Shown: in pieces, positions 1 through 8,984 of the stretch | Layout: every line of letters begins with the position of its first letter | How positions within the stretch are numbered: position 1 is the stretch's first letter | Assembly: GCA_965200095.1 (NCBI GenBank) | Contig: OZ241350.1 | Coordinates: 124,001 to 188,000 of the forward strand | Length of the DNA: 64,000 bases | Direction of reading: 5' to 3' | Source: JANQOH01 sp965200095 | GTDB lineage: Bacteria; Pseudomonadota; Alphaproteobacteria; UBA7887 | Notes under the pieces: generated by a model | Database searches by the model: none | What the model saw: only the letters and a program-made list of their open reading frames with translations | Told to the model about the DNA's origin: nothing | Position numbers and translations under genes: made by a program

Positions 1-545
1 AACATGTCGAGCGCCGCGGCGGGGCCGACGAGATTGACCAGCATGTAGTCGATGCCGTGTTCGGCGATCAGGCCGCGCCGCGAGAACGCAGTGGTGAAAA
101 AGGCGGCGTCGCTCGCGAGCCGCACGTCGCAATAGAGAGACATGACCATGCCGAGCCCGGCGGCGGGGCCGTTCACGGCGGCGATCACCGGTTTCGGAAC
201 GGAGGGGAAGTAGCAGTAGCGGCGCGAGAAGTCGCCCGGAACGTCCAGCCGGTTCGGGATCGCCACGCGGAGCTCGGCCTCCTCGCGGCGGCGCGCGGCG
301 GCCTCTTCGGGGCTTTCGCCGGCGCTCGATTGCAGCATCGACATGTCGGCGCCGGCGCAGAACCCGCGCCCGGCGCCGGTGAGCAGGATGACGCGCGCGT
401 CGTCGTCGCGCGCCGCCCCGGCCATCGCCGCGCGCAGTTCGGTCTCCATCGTTCCCGTCCACGCATTGAGCCGGTCGGGGCGGTTGAGCGTCACCGTGGC
501 CACGCGGTCGGCGACCGCATAGTCGATTTCGCGCCATGCCGTCAT
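1..545 (-). CDS. Enoyl-CoA hydratase/isomerase family protein (3' end outside window)
   Basis: Crotonase-fold protein, expected to hydrate or isomerise an acyl-CoA double bond in the cytoplasm. The visible N-terminal ~180 residues start MTAWREIDYAVADRVATVTL and include the family blocks TLNRPDRLNAW, the oxyanion-hole segment GAGRGFCAGADMSML and the second block KPVIAAVNGPAAGLG. The start ATG lies at 543-545 and overlaps the stop of the oxidoreductase gene upstream of it in an ATGA, so the two are translationally coupled. The C-terminus runs off the window. The exact substrate cannot be told from sequence. Confidence 0.9.
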   Translation of the reverse strand, partial: MTAWREIDYAVADRVATVTLNRPDRLNAWTGTMETELRAAMAGAARDDDARVILLTGAGRGFCAGADMSMLQSSAGESPEEAAARRREEAELRVAIPNRLDVPGDFSRRYCYFPSVPKPVIAAVNGPAAGLGMVMSLYCDVRLASDAAFFTTAFSRRGLIAEHGIDYMLVNLVGPAAALDM

Positions 546-1591
546 TGCCGCAGGCCCTCCGGTTCGGGGGACACCCGGACCACGAGCTTTCCGAAATTGC
601 GGCCCTCGAGCAGGCCGATCAGGCCCTCGGGCGCGTTCTCCAGGCCGTCGATGAAGTCCTCGCGATACGTCATCCTGCCGTCGCGCATCCAGTTGGAGAC
701 GTGGCGCAGGAAGTCCGTCGTCTGGTTGGCGTAGTCGCGCACGATGAAGCCGCGGAAGGTGATGCGGTTGACGAGGATGCGCATCAGCAGCTGCGGCGCG
801 AGGTTGGGGCCGGCGGGCGGTTCGGTGTCGTTGTAGTGCGAGATCAGGCCGCAGACCGGCACCCGCGAGAACATGTTGAGCAGCGGCGCGACGGCCTCGA
901 ACACTGCGCCGCCGACATTCTCGAAATAGACATCGACGCCGTCGGGGCAGGCGGCGGCGAGGCGGTCGGCGAAATCCGGCGCGCGACGGTCGACGCAGGC
1001 GTCGAAGCCGAGGGTGTCGGTGACGAAGGCGCATTTATCGGGGCCGCCGGCGATGCCGACCGCGCGGCAACCCTTGATTTTGGCGATCTGGCCGACGACG
1101 CTCCCCACCGCGCCCGACGCGGCGGCGACGGCGACGGTCTCGCCGGCCTGCGGCTTGCCGATGTTGAGGAGGCCGGTATAGGCGGTCATCCCCGGCATCC
1201 CCAGCACGCCGAGGGCGGTGGAGACGGGGGCGATGGCGGGGTCCACCTTGCGCACGCCCTCGCCGTCGCTCACGCCCCATTCCCGCCAGCCCAGGCGCCC
1301 GACGACGATGTCGCCGACGGCGAAACCGGGATGGCGCGATTCCTCGACCACGCCGACCGTGCCGCCTTCCATCGGCTCGCCGATCTCCACCGGATCGGCG
1401 TAGCTGCGCCCGGCGTTCATGCGCCCGCGCATATAGGGGTCGAGCGACAGATAGATCGTCCGCGCGAGAAACGCGCCTTCCGCGCATTCCGGCATCGGCG
1501 CCTCGACGAGGTCGAAGTCGGACGGCGCCGGTCTGCCGCGCGGGCGCGCCGCGAGGACGATCTGGCGGTTGACGCGGTTCGGCTTCGACAT
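542..1591 (-). CDS. NADP-dependent MDR-family oxidoreductase (CurA/alkenal reductase-like)
   Basis: Zinc-free medium-chain dehydrogenase/reductase of about 349 residues, of the group that reduces the carbon-carbon double bond of enones and alkenals with NADPH (curcumin reductase, prostaglandin reductase). Seen: an N-terminal substrate domain with LSLDPYMRGRM, then the nucleotide-binding segment AAASGAVGSVVGQIAKIKG and FENVGG. I chose the ATG at 1591 (MSKPNRVNRQIVL) because a GGGAGGAG ribosome site sits just before it and homologs begin there; the frame stays open upstream to 1720. It is followed by an enoyl-CoA hydratase with a 4-base overlap, which suggests a small acyl-CoA or xenobiotic operon. 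The substrate is unknown. Confidence 0.88.
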   Translation of the reverse strand: MSKPNRVNRQIVLAARPRGRPAPSDFDLVEAPMPECAEGAFLARTIYLSLDPYMRGRMNAGRSYADPVEIGEPMEGGTVGVVEESRHPGFAVGDIVVGRLGWREWGVSDGEGVRKVDPAIAPVSTALGVLGMPGMTAYTGLLNIGKPQAGETVAVAAASGAVGSVVGQIAKIKGCRAVGIAGGPDKCAFVTDTLGFDACVDRRAPDFADRLAAACPDGVDVYFENVGGAVFEAVAPLLNMFSRVPVCGLISHYNDTEPPAGPNLAPQLLMRILVNRITFRGFIVRDYANQTTDFLRHVSNWMRDGRMTYREDFIDGLENAPEGLIGLLEGRNFGKLVVRVSPEPEGLRQ

Positions 1592-1799
1592 GGCGCTCCT
1601 CCCGATGGGCGTTTGCGGGTTCGTAGCCGGTTCGGCCCGGTGCGGCAAGCCCGCGCGGTCGTCCCCGGGGGAGGCGCACGGTTGAGATCCGCAGCCCCTC
1701 CGGACCGCAATGCTCAACATTTCATCACAATAGGACAGACGAGTTCAAAATTCGGGCAGTCGAAAGGACGGCGGGCGGCGCGGCGCGCCTGCGGAGCGG

Positions 1800-1816
1800 T
1801 TGGCACGCGGGTTGCA
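1800..1816 (+). promoter_or_regulatory. Sigma-54 (RpoN) promoter of the urea uptake and urease operon
   Basis: The bases TTGGCACGCGGGTTGCA match the sigma-54 consensus TGGCAC-N5-TTGC exactly, with the -24 GG at 1802-1803 and the -12 GC at 1814-1815, 12 bases apart. The implied start of transcription is near 1827, about 37 bases before urtA. The site lies in the 272-base gap between the divergent oxidoreductase and urtA. Sigma-54 promoters need an activator, and for urea uptake NtrC is the usual one; I see no clear NtrC palindrome upstream, so the activator is inferred. Confidence 0.85.
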
Positions 1817-1863
1817 TTCCTGTGGGGCAGGTGCAACCTGTCCCGTATGAGGAGACGGAATCG

Positions 1864-3153
1864 ATGAACAGGATTCTCTCGTCCGGCCGGCGGCGCGTCG
1901 CCGCACTGGCCTGTGCCGCCGCGGCGGTCGCCGCCCCGGCGAGCGCCGAAGACCCCATCAAAATCGGCGTGCTGCATTCGCTTTCGGGAACGATGGCGAT
2001 CAGCGAAACGACGCTGAAGGACACCATCCTGATGATGGTGGACGACCTCAACGCTTCGGGCGGCCTGCTGGGCCGCACGGTGGAGGCGGTGGTCGTCGAT
2101 CCGGCCTCCGACTGGCCGCTGTTCGCGGAGAAGGCCCGCGAACTGATTGAGAAGGAGAAGGTGGCGGCGGTCTTCGGCTGCTGGACCTCGGTGTCGCGCA
2201 AGTCGGTCCTGCCGGTGTTCGAGGAGCTCAACGGCCTGTTGTTCTACCCCGTGCAGTACGAGGGCGAGGAGAGCTCGCGCAACGTGTTCTACACGGGCGC
2301 GGCGCCCAACCAGCAGGCCATTCCCGCCGTCGAGTATCTGATGAGCGAGGAGGGCGGCGGCGCCGAGCGCTGGGTGCTGCTGGGCACCGACTACGTCTAT
2401 CCGCGCACCACCAACAAGATCCTCCGCGCCTTCCTGAACGCCAGCGGCGTCGACGACGGCGACATCATGGAGGAATACACGCCGTTCGGACATTCCGACT
2501 GGCAGACCATCGTCTCCGGGGTCAGCGCCTTCGCCGCCGCCGGCAAGCCCACCGCCGTCGTTTCGACGATCAACGGCGACGCCAACGTGCCCTTCTACAA
2601 GGAGCTCGCCAACCAGGGCATCGGCGCCGAGGACATTCCGGTCGTCGCCTTCTCGGTCGGCGAGGAGGAACTGTCGGGCCTCGACACCGGGCCGCTGGTC
2701 GGCCATCTCGCGGCGTGGAACTACTTCATGTCGGTCGACGCCGAGGAGAACGACGCCTTCATCGACAAGTGGCACGCCTTCCTCGGCGACGACGAGCGCG
2801 TGGTCAACGACCCGATGGAAGCCCACTATATCGGCTTCCGGATGTGGGCGCAGGCGGTCAGTCAGGCCGGAACCACCGAGGTCGACGCCGTGCGCCAGGC
2901 CATGTACGGCCAGACCGTCACCGCCCTGTCGGGCTACGAGGTGACGATGAACGTTAACCACCACCTGTCGAAGCCGGTGATGATCGGCGAGATCCAGGAC
3001 GACGGCCAGTTCGACATCGTCTGGGAGACCGACGGCGTGGTGATCGGCGACGCCTGGAGCGATTTCATCCCGGAAAGCGCCAAACTCACCGCCAACTGGA
3101 CCTTCCCCTGGGTCTGCGGAAACTGCGAGGCGCCGCGCTACGCGCTGAATTAG
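1864..3153 (+). CDS. urtA: Urea ABC transporter substrate-binding protein
   Basis: Periplasmic type-1 binding protein that captures urea (or short amides) for the UrtBCDE permease. About 429 residues. A signal peptide (MNRILSSGRRR followed by an alanine-rich core ending near APASA|ED) is clear, then KIGVLHSLSGTMAISE, the typical UrtA opening, and VFGCWTSVSRKSVLPVFEE and the DYVYPRTTNK block found in urea/amide binders. I chose the ATG at 1864, which has a GAGGAGA ribosome site, over an in-frame ATG at 1822 that would lie upstream of the predicted transcription start and mask the signal peptide. It is the first gene of a 12-gene urea operon and directly follows a sigma-54 promoter. Confidence 0.95.
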   Translation: MNRILSSGRRRVAALACAAAAVAAPASAEDPIKIGVLHSLSGTMAISETTLKDTILMMVDDLNASGGLLGRTVEAVVVDPASDWPLFAEKARELIEKEKVAAVFGCWTSVSRKSVLPVFEELNGLLFYPVQYEGEESSRNVFYTGAAPNQQAIPAVEYLMSEEGGGAERWVLLGTDYVYPRTTNKILRAFLNASGVDDGDIMEEYTPFGHSDWQTIVSGVSAFAAAGKPTAVVSTINGDANVPFYKELANQGIGAEDIPVVAFSVGEEELSGLDTGPLVGHLAAWNYFMSVDAEENDAFIDKWHAFLGDDERVVNDPMEAHYIGFRMWAQAVSQAGTTEVDAVRQAMYGQTVTALSGYEVTMNVNHHLSKPVMIGEIQDDGQFDIVWETDGVVIGDAWSDFIPESAKLTANWTFPWVCGNCEAPRYALN

Positions 3154-3204
3154 GAGCGCCGGGCCGCGGCAGTCCGCTCCGTCGCGCGTTCCTCAGCGTC
3201 CGTC

Positions 3205-4842
3205 ATGTCGATACGCGCCCTCTGCCGCCGGCTCCTCCCGATCCTGGGCCTGCTGCCGTCATGCCTCCCGGCGGCGGCGGCCCAGGAGACGGAGGTCCCG
3301 GCGCTGGTCGAAAGGCTGGCGGCGGGGCCGTTCGCCGACCGGGTGGCGGCGGCCGAGGCGCTGGCGCAGAGCGGCGCGGCGGGAGCGGACGCGATCCTGC
3401 AGGCGCTGCTCGACGGCCGGCTGTATCGCGTCAAGGCGGACGGGCGGATCGTTTTCGCCGACAGGGTCGAGGGCGGCTTCCGCCTTACCGACCCTGCGGA
3501 CGGCGCCGCCCTCGGCGAGGCGGGGCGGCGCGACGTCAAGAAAATCAAGGCCAACAACAAGTTGCGCACGGTGTTGCGGGGCGCGCTGGCGGCGCTGTCG
3601 CTGCGCGACCCGGACCCGGCGCGGCGCATCGCCGCCGCGGACGCGATGTTCAAGACGCCGAAAGCCGAGGCGTTGCCGCTGCTCGAGGCCGCGCTCGCCG
3701 CCGAGACCGACGACGACGCGGCGGTGCGGCTGCGCCGCGCGCTGGCGGGCGGACGCTTAGGGCTGGCGGAAGACCCGGCGGCGCGCATCGCCGCTCTGGG
3801 AGTCCTTGCGGAGTTCGTCGATTCGGAGGTCCGCGCCCTCGTGGCCGGCGTCGTCGCCGAAAGCGATGGCGAGGACATGACCGCGGTTCGGGCCGCAGCG
3901 GAGGAGGCGCTGGACGCGATCGACGATTCGATCGCGCGGTGGCAACTGGTCGGCAATCTCTTCCAGGGCGTGAGCCTCGGCTCGGTGCTGCTGCTCGCCG
4001 CCATCGGCCTGGCGATCACCTTCGGCGCGATGGGGGTGATCAACATGGCGCATGGCGAAATGGTAATGCTCGGCGCCTACACGACCTTCGTCGTTCAGGA
4101 AGTGTTCCGCGAGCGCTTCGCCGAAGCGTTCGACTACTCCCTGCTGGTCGCCCTGCCGGCCGCCTTCGTGCTGGTCGGCGCGGTGGGCGTGGCGGTGGAG
4201 CGGGGGATCATACGTTTCCTTTACGGCCGGCCGCTGGAAACCCTGCTGGCGACGTGGGGCCTGAGCCTCATCCTGCAACAGGCGGTGCGCAGCGTGTTCG
4301 GCCCCACCAACCGCGAGGTCGGCAACCCCGAATTCATGACCGGCGCCATCGAGCTCGCCGGCGGAGTCGCGCTGACCTGGAACCGCATCTGGATCATCCT
4401 GTTCGCGCTGACGGTCTTCTGCCTGCTGATCGCGGTCATCGCGCGCACCCCGTTCGGCCTGCGGATGCGCGCGGTGACGCAGAACCGGGCGATGGCGGCG
4501 AACATGGGCGTCCGCACCGGCTGGATCGACGCGCTGACCTTCGGGCTGGGCTGCGGCGTCGCCGGACTGGCGGGGGTCGCGCTGAGCCAGATCGACAATG
4601 TAAGCCCCAATCTGGGGCGCAGCTACATCGTCGACTCCTTCATGGTCGTGGTGTTCGGCGGGGTGGGAAACCTCTGGGGCACGCTCGTCGGCGCGCTGAC
4701 CCTGGGGGTGGCCAACAAGTTCCTCGAACCCTGGACCGGCGCGGTGCTCGGCAAGATCCTGATACTGGTGGCGATCGTGCTGTTCATTCAGAAGCGCCCC
4801 CGCGGCCTGTTCGCGCTGCGCGGGCGGGCGGCGGAGAACTGA
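3205..4842 (+). CDS. urtB: Urea ABC transporter permease UrtB
   Basis: Inner-membrane permease subunit of the urea importer, 545 residues. UrtB proteins differ from the related LivH by a long periplasmic N-terminal extension, and this one has it: a signal-like segment in the first ~26 residues, then roughly 210 residues of alanine-rich helical repeat containing VKKIKANNKLRTVL, then the membrane domain starting near LVGNLFQGVSLGS with the signature ITFGAMGVINMAHGEMVMLGAY. The ATG at 3205 is preceded by a 51-base gap after urtA. Five or more hydrophobic segments follow, ending in IQKRPRGLFALRGR, typical of the family. Confidence 0.95.
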   Translation: MSIRALCRRLLPILGLLPSCLPAAAAQETEVPALVERLAAGPFADRVAAAEALAQSGAAGADAILQALLDGRLYRVKADGRIVFADRVEGGFRLTDPADGAALGEAGRRDVKKIKANNKLRTVLRGALAALSLRDPDPARRIAAADAMFKTPKAEALPLLEAALAAETDDDAAVRLRRALAGGRLGLAEDPAARIAALGVLAEFVDSEVRALVAGVVAESDGEDMTAVRAAAEEALDAIDDSIARWQLVGNLFQGVSLGSVLLLAAIGLAITFGAMGVINMAHGEMVMLGAYTTFVVQEVFRERFAEAFDYSLLVALPAAFVLVGAVGVAVERGIIRFLYGRPLETLLATWGLSLILQQAVRSVFGPTNREVGNPEFMTGAIELAGGVALTWNRIWIILFALTVFCLLIAVIARTPFGLRMRAVTQNRAMAANMGVRTGWIDALTFGLGCGVAGLAGVALSQIDNVSPNLGRSYIVDSFMVVVFGGVGNLWGTLVGALTLGVANKFLEPWTGAVLGKILILVAIVLFIQKRPRGLFALRGRAAEN

Positions 4843-4845
4843 GCG

Positions 4846-5985
4846 GTGATCGGTTTCCTCACGGGCTTGCGCGCGCGGGGCGACGGCGGCGTGCGCCTCG
4901 CCGTCCTGCTGATCGTCGCGGCGACCGCCGCGGCGCCGCTGCTCAACATCTACGCGCCCGAAGGGTCGGCGCTGCATGTGCCGACCTGGAGCGTGAGCCT
5001 GATCGGCAAATATATGTGCTTCGCGCTGCTGGCGCTGAGCGTCGATCTCGTCTGGGGCTATTGCGGCATTCTGAGCCTGGGGCACGGCGCCTTTTTCGCG
5101 CTCGGCGGCTATGCGATGGGGATGCACCTGATGCGCCGGATCGGCGACCGCGGGGTCTACGGCCACCCGGAACTGCCGGACTTCATGGTGTTTCTCGACT
5201 GGGACGCGCTGCCCTGGTACTGGCTCGGTTTCGACAGTTTCGCGTTCGCCGCGGTCATGGCGCTGCTCGTCCCCGGCGCGCTGGCCTTCGCCTTCGGATG
5301 GTTCGCCTTCCGCTCGCGGGTCACCGGGGTGTATCTGTCGATCGTCACCCAGGCGATGACCTTCGCGCTCATGCTCGCCTTTTTCCGCAACGACATGGGG
5401 TTCGGCGGGAACAACGGCCTCACCGACTTCAAGGACCTGCTGGGGTTCGACCTCCAGGACGGCGCGACGCGCAACGGGCTGTTCGTCGCCACCGGGCTGG
5501 CGCTGGCCGGCGGCCTCGTGCTGTGCCGCTTCATCGTCGCCTCGCGGCTGGGGCGGGTGCTCATCGCGGTGCGCGACGCGGAAAGCCGGACGCGCTTCCT
5601 CGGCTACCGCGACGCCCACTACAAATTATTCGTGTTCGTGGTGTCGGCGATGCTGGCGGGCGCGGCGGGGGCGCTCTACGTGCCGCAGGTGGGGATCGTC
5701 AATCCGGGGGAGTTCTCGCCGGCCAATTCGATCGAGATCGTCGTCTGGGTGGCGGTCGGCGGGCGCGGGACGCTCTACGGCGCGGTTCTCGGCGCGGTTC
5801 TGGTCAACTACGCCAAGAGTTATTTCACCGGCGCGCTGCCGGAGGTCTGGCTGTTCGTCCTGGGCGGCCTGTTCATCGGCTCGACCCTGTTCCTGCCCAA
5901 AGGCGTCGTCGGCGCCCTGGCGCGCGCGCACGCGGCGGTGGCGGCGCGTCGCACGAGCGCGACGGCGGAGGGCGCCCATGGCTGA
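4846..5985 (+). CDS. urtC: Urea ABC transporter permease UrtC
   Basis: Second inner-membrane subunit of the urea importer, 379 residues, LivM-like. Seen: SVDLVWGYCGILSLGHGAFFALGGYAMGMHL, a family signature written here in parts (VWGYCGILSLGHGAFFALGG), followed by several membrane helices and the loop AVRDAESRTRFLGY which contacts the ATPases. The start is a GTG at 4846, three bases after the urtB stop, and the gene overlaps urtD by 8 bases. Tight spacing shows it is co-translated with its partners. Assignment as the urea rather than branched-chain amino acid permease rests on the operon. Confidence 0.94.
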   Translation: MIGFLTGLRARGDGGVRLAVLLIVAATAAAPLLNIYAPEGSALHVPTWSVSLIGKYMCFALLALSVDLVWGYCGILSLGHGAFFALGGYAMGMHLMRRIGDRGVYGHPELPDFMVFLDWDALPWYWLGFDSFAFAAVMALLVPGALAFAFGWFAFRSRVTGVYLSIVTQAMTFALMLAFFRNDMGFGGNNGLTDFKDLLGFDLQDGATRNGLFVATGLALAGGLVLCRFIVASRLGRVLIAVRDAESRTRFLGYRDAHYKLFVFVVSAMLAGAAGALYVPQVGIVNPGEFSPANSIEIVVWVAVGGRGTLYGAVLGAVLVNYAKSYFTGALPEVWLFVLGGLFIGSTLFLPKGVVGALARAHAAVAARRTSATAEGAHG

Positions 5986-6778
5986 GGTCGGGCGGCGGCT
6001 GCACGGGTCCGGGGAGGTCGCCGCAGCGCCGCCGGACGCCGGCGACGCCCTGCTTTACGTAGACGGCGTGACGGTGAGTTTCGACGGCTTCAGGGCGCTC
6101 GACGACCTGACCTTCTACGCCGAGGCGCGGCGCATGGAGGCGGTGATCGGCCCCAACGGCGCCGGCAAGACGACATTGATGGACGTCATCACCGGCAAGA
6201 CCCGCCCCGATCGCGGGCGGCTCCTGTTCCGCGGCGACATCGACCTGACGCGCCTCGACGAGCCGGCGATCGCCAATCTCGGCATCGGGCGCAAGTTCCA
6301 GAAGCCGACAGTGTTCGAGAACCACACGGTCTTCGACAATCTGGAGCTCGCCGCCGCCGGCGACCGCCACCCCTTGCGCTCGCTGTTCGCGAAAACGCCG
6401 CCCGAGCGCCGCGACCGCATCGACGAGACGCTGGGCGTCGTCGGCCTCGCCGGACGCGGGCGCGTCCCCGCCGGGGCGCTGTCGCACGGCCAGAAGCAAT
6501 GGCTCGAGATCGGAATGCTGTTGATGCAGGACCCGGAACTGCTGCTGGTGGACGAGCCGGCGGCGGGCATGACCGACGCCGAGACGGAAGCGACGGCCGC
6601 GCTGCTGAAACGGATCGCCGCAACTCATTCGGTGCTGGTGGTGGAGCACGACATGGACTTCATCCGGGCGCTGGAAACCCGCGTCACCGTGATGCACGAG
6701 GGACGGGTGATCGCGCAGGGCGACATGGACAGCGTGCAGAACGACGAGCGCGTCATCGAAGTCTATCTGGGGCGTTGA
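5978..6778 (+). CDS. urtD: Urea ABC transporter ATP-binding protein UrtD
   Basis: One of the two ATPases that power urea import, 266 residues, LivG-like. The Walker A box GPNGAGKT is near residues 58-65, the signature is LSHGQKQWLEIGM, and Walker B is LLLVDEPAAGMTDAET, followed by the switch His in VLVVEHDMDF. The block GIGRKFQKPTVFENHTVFDN is characteristic of UrtD. The ATG at 5978 sits inside the end of urtC (8-base overlap). The first ~25 residues are an unconserved extension. Confidence 0.95.
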   Translation: MAEVGRRLHGSGEVAAAPPDAGDALLYVDGVTVSFDGFRALDDLTFYAEARRMEAVIGPNGAGKTTLMDVITGKTRPDRGRLLFRGDIDLTRLDEPAIANLGIGRKFQKPTVFENHTVFDNLELAAAGDRHPLRSLFAKTPPERRDRIDETLGVVGLAGRGRVPAGALSHGQKQWLEIGMLLMQDPELLLVDEPAAGMTDAETEATAALLKRIAATHSVLVVEHDMDFIRALETRVTVMHEGRVIAQGDMDSVQNDERVIEVYLGR

Positions 6779-6781
6779 ACG

Positions 6782-7477
6782 GTGCTGTCGGTCGAAAGTC
6801 TCGATCTGTCCTACGGCGCGAGCCGGGTGCTGCGCGGGGTCGATCTGCGCGCGGAGATCGGCGAGGTGACCTGCGTGCTGGGGCGCAACGGCGTGGGGAA
6901 GACGAGTCTGCTCCGCGCCATCGTCGGCCAGCGCGCGGTCGGCCGCGGCCGCATCCTGTGGCAGGGTCGCGACATCACCCGCAGCCCCGCCTGGGCGCGC
7001 GCGGCGGCCGGCGTCGCCTATGTGCCCCAGGGCCGGGAGATCTTCCCGCTGCTCACCGTGGAGGAGAACCTGCGCACCGGCTTTGCGGCGCTGCCGCGGC
7101 GACAACGCGCGCTGCCGGACCGCATATTCGAACTGTTTCCGGTGTTGCGCCGGATGATGGGCCGGCGCGGCGGAGACCTGTCGGGCGGCCAGCAACAGCA
7201 GCTGGCGATCGCCCGCGCGCTGGTCATGCGCCCTCGCCTGCTGGTGCTCGACGAGCCGACCGAGGGGATTCAGCCGTCCGTCGTCAAGGACATCGAACGG
7301 GCGATCCGCACACTGCGCGAGGGCGGCGACATGGCCATTCTCCTGGTCGAGCAGTATTTCGAGTTCGCGCAGCGCCTGGCGGACCGCTTCGCGGTGCTGA
7401 ACCGCGGCGAAGTGGTCGCCTCGGGCGCGGCCGACCGCCTGGGCGACGAGAATGTCCGCCGTTACCTTACCGTCTGA
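6782..7477 (+). CDS. urtE: Urea ABC transporter ATP-binding protein UrtE
   Basis: Second ATPase of the urea importer, 231 residues, LivF-like. It opens with the typical MLSVESLDLSYGASRVLRGV, has Walker A GRNGVGKT near residues 34-41, signature LSGGQQQQLAIARAL and Walker B LLVLDEPTEGIQPSVV; the TEGIQPS wording is usual for UrtE. The start is a GTG at 6782, just after the urtD stop. Its last 26 bases overlap ureD, physically linking the importer to the urease genes. Confidence 0.95.
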   Translation: MLSVESLDLSYGASRVLRGVDLRAEIGEVTCVLGRNGVGKTSLLRAIVGQRAVGRGRILWQGRDITRSPAWARAAAGVAYVPQGREIFPLLTVEENLRTGFAALPRRQRALPDRIFELFPVLRRMMGRRGGDLSGGQQQQLAIARALVMRPRLLVLDEPTEGIQPSVVKDIERAIRTLREGGDMAILLVEQYFEFAQRLADRFAVLNRGEVVASGAADRLGDENVRRYLTV

Positions 7478-8294
7478 CCCGCCCGGCGCGCTGCGCCCGA
7501 CGACGCGCGGCGCGCTTGCGGTCGCGGTGGACCGCCGGGGGTTGCGGGCGCGCCGGCAGCGCGCGCCGTTGCGCCTGTTCCGTCCCCGCCCGCCGGCGGG
7601 AGACGCGCCGGTCGGCGTGATCGCCAACCTGTCGGGCGGGGTGCTGGGCGGCGACCGCCTGGCGGTGAGCGTCGACGCCGCCGCCGCGGCGCTCATTACG
7701 GGGCAGGCGGCGGAGAAGGTCTACCGGTCGGCCGGGGCGACCGCGCGTCTGCGCGCGCGTCTGACGGTCCGCGCGCCGGCGGCGCTGGAATGGCTGCCGC
7801 AGGGGACGATCCTGTTCGACGGCGCGCGTCTCGACCGGCGCGCGGCGCTTCGCGTGGCGCCGGGCGCGCGCTGCCTGGCGGGCGAAATCCTGGTGCTGGG
7901 GCGCCTCGGCATGGGCGAACGCCTCGCGCGCGGCGAGATCCGCGAACGCTGGCGGGTGGAGCGCGCCGGCCGGCCGTTGTGGATCGACGCGCTGCGGCTC
8001 GACGGGGACATCGCCGCGCGGCTTGCGGCGCAGGACGGCTTCGCGGGCGCGCGCTGTCTGGCGACCGCGGTCTACGCCGGCGACGACGCGCCGCGCCATC
8101 TCGACGGCGCGCGCCGCCTGGCCGCGGCGCCGGGGTTGCGCGCCGGCGCGACCCTCGTCAACGGGGTGCTGGTCGTGCGCTGGCTGGCGGACGACCCGGC
8201 GGCGGCGCGGGCCGCGTTCGGGAGGTTCTGGCGCGCCTTTCGCGCCGCGGCGCTGGGGCGCCCCGCGCGTCTGCCGACGATCTGGCGCATCTGA
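7452..8294 (+). CDS. ureD: Urease accessory protein UreD
   Basis: Scaffold that binds apo-urease and, with UreF and UreG, helps load nickel. 280 residues, a usual length. Seen: GVIANLSGGVLGGDRLAVSV, then TGQAAEKVYRS and ALEWLPQGTILFDGA, all UreD landmarks; the last contains the conserved WLPQ segment. The ATG at 7452 overlaps the end of urtE. It is the first of seven urease genes in the common order D-A-B-C-E-F-G. Confidence 0.93.
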   Translation: MSAVTLPSDPPGALRPTTRGALAVAVDRRGLRARRQRAPLRLFRPRPPAGDAPVGVIANLSGGVLGGDRLAVSVDAAAAALITGQAAEKVYRSAGATARLRARLTVRAPAALEWLPQGTILFDGARLDRRAALRVAPGARCLAGEILVLGRLGMGERLARGEIRERWRVERAGRPLWIDALRLDGDIAARLAAQDGFAGARCLATAVYAGDDAPRHLDGARRLAAAPGLRAGATLVNGVLVVRWLADDPAAARAAFGRFWRAFRAAALGRPARLPTIWRI

Positions 8295-8310
8295 CGACGG
8301 AGCGGGCGCG

Positions 8311-8613
8311 ATGAACCTGACCCCGAGGGAAAAGGACAAATTGTTGATGGCCATGGCCGCGGCGGTCGCGCGGCGGCGGCTGGAGCGCGGAGTCAAGCTG
8401 AACCACCCCGAAGCGGTCGCGCTGATCGCCGATTTCGTGGTGGAGGGCGCGCGCGACGGGCGCTCCGTCGCGGCTTTGATGACCGAAGGCGCCGAGGTGC
8501 TCCGGCGCGAACAGGTGATGGACGGGGTGGCGGAGATGATTCACGATGTCCAGGTCGAGGCCACGTTCCCCGACGGGACCAAACTCGTCACCGTCCACAA
8601 TCCCATCCGGTAA
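8311..8613 (+). CDS. ureA: Urease gamma subunit
   Basis: Smallest structural subunit of urease, 100 residues, as expected for the separate gamma subunit. It opens MNLTPREKDKLLMAMAAAVA and carries KLNHPEAVALI and the closing block EATFPDGTKLVTVHNPI, all strongly conserved. The ATG at 8311 follows ureD by 16 bases. The product assembles with UreB and UreC in the cytoplasm. Confidence 0.97.
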   Translation: MNLTPREKDKLLMAMAAAVARRRLERGVKLNHPEAVALIADFVVEGARDGRSVAALMTEGAEVLRREQVMDGVAEMIHDVQVEATFPDGTKLVTVHNPIR

Positions 8614-8652
8614 CGCCGTTTCGAAACGACTTCATCCGACAGGAGGCGCAGC

Positions 8653-8982
8653 GTGATTCCGGGGGAAATCCTCACCGCCGACGGCGACATCGTGCTGAAC
8701 GAGGGCCGCGGCGCGGTGACGCTGAAGGTGGTCAACCGGGGCGACCGCCCGGTGCAGGTCGGCAGCCACTACCACTTTGCGGAAGCGAACGCGGCGCTCG
8801 ATTTCGACCGGGCGGCGGCGCGCGGGCGGCGCCTCGACGCGCCGTCGGGAACGGCCGTGCGCTTCGAGCCGGGACAGACTCGCGAGGTGCGGCTCGTCGC
8901 CTATGCCGGGGCGCGCCGCGTCTTCGGGTTCGCCGGCGCGGTCATGGGGCCGCTGGACCCGGCCTCCGACGGGAGCGCCTGA
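8653..8982 (+). CDS. ureB: Urease beta subunit
   Basis: Structural urease subunit of 109 residues, as in bacteria with separate alpha, beta and gamma chains. It starts with a GTG at 8653 (MIPGEILTADGDIVLNEGRG), preceded by an AGGAGG ribosome site at 8641. The segment QVGSHYHFAEANAALDFDR is the family hallmark, followed by PSGTAVRFEPGQTREV. The gene ends two bases before the ureC start, so translation is coupled. Confidence 0.97.
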   Translation: MIPGEILTADGDIVLNEGRGAVTLKVVNRGDRPVQVGSHYHFAEANAALDFDRAAARGRRLDAPSGTAVRFEPGQTREVRLVAYAGARRVFGFAGAVMGPLDPASDGSA

Positions 8983-8984
8983 GC

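Noticed and set aside
3261..6062. 933-codon plus-strand open frame over urtB-urtC
   Set aside because: Gly/Arg-rich out-of-frame reading of the permease genes.
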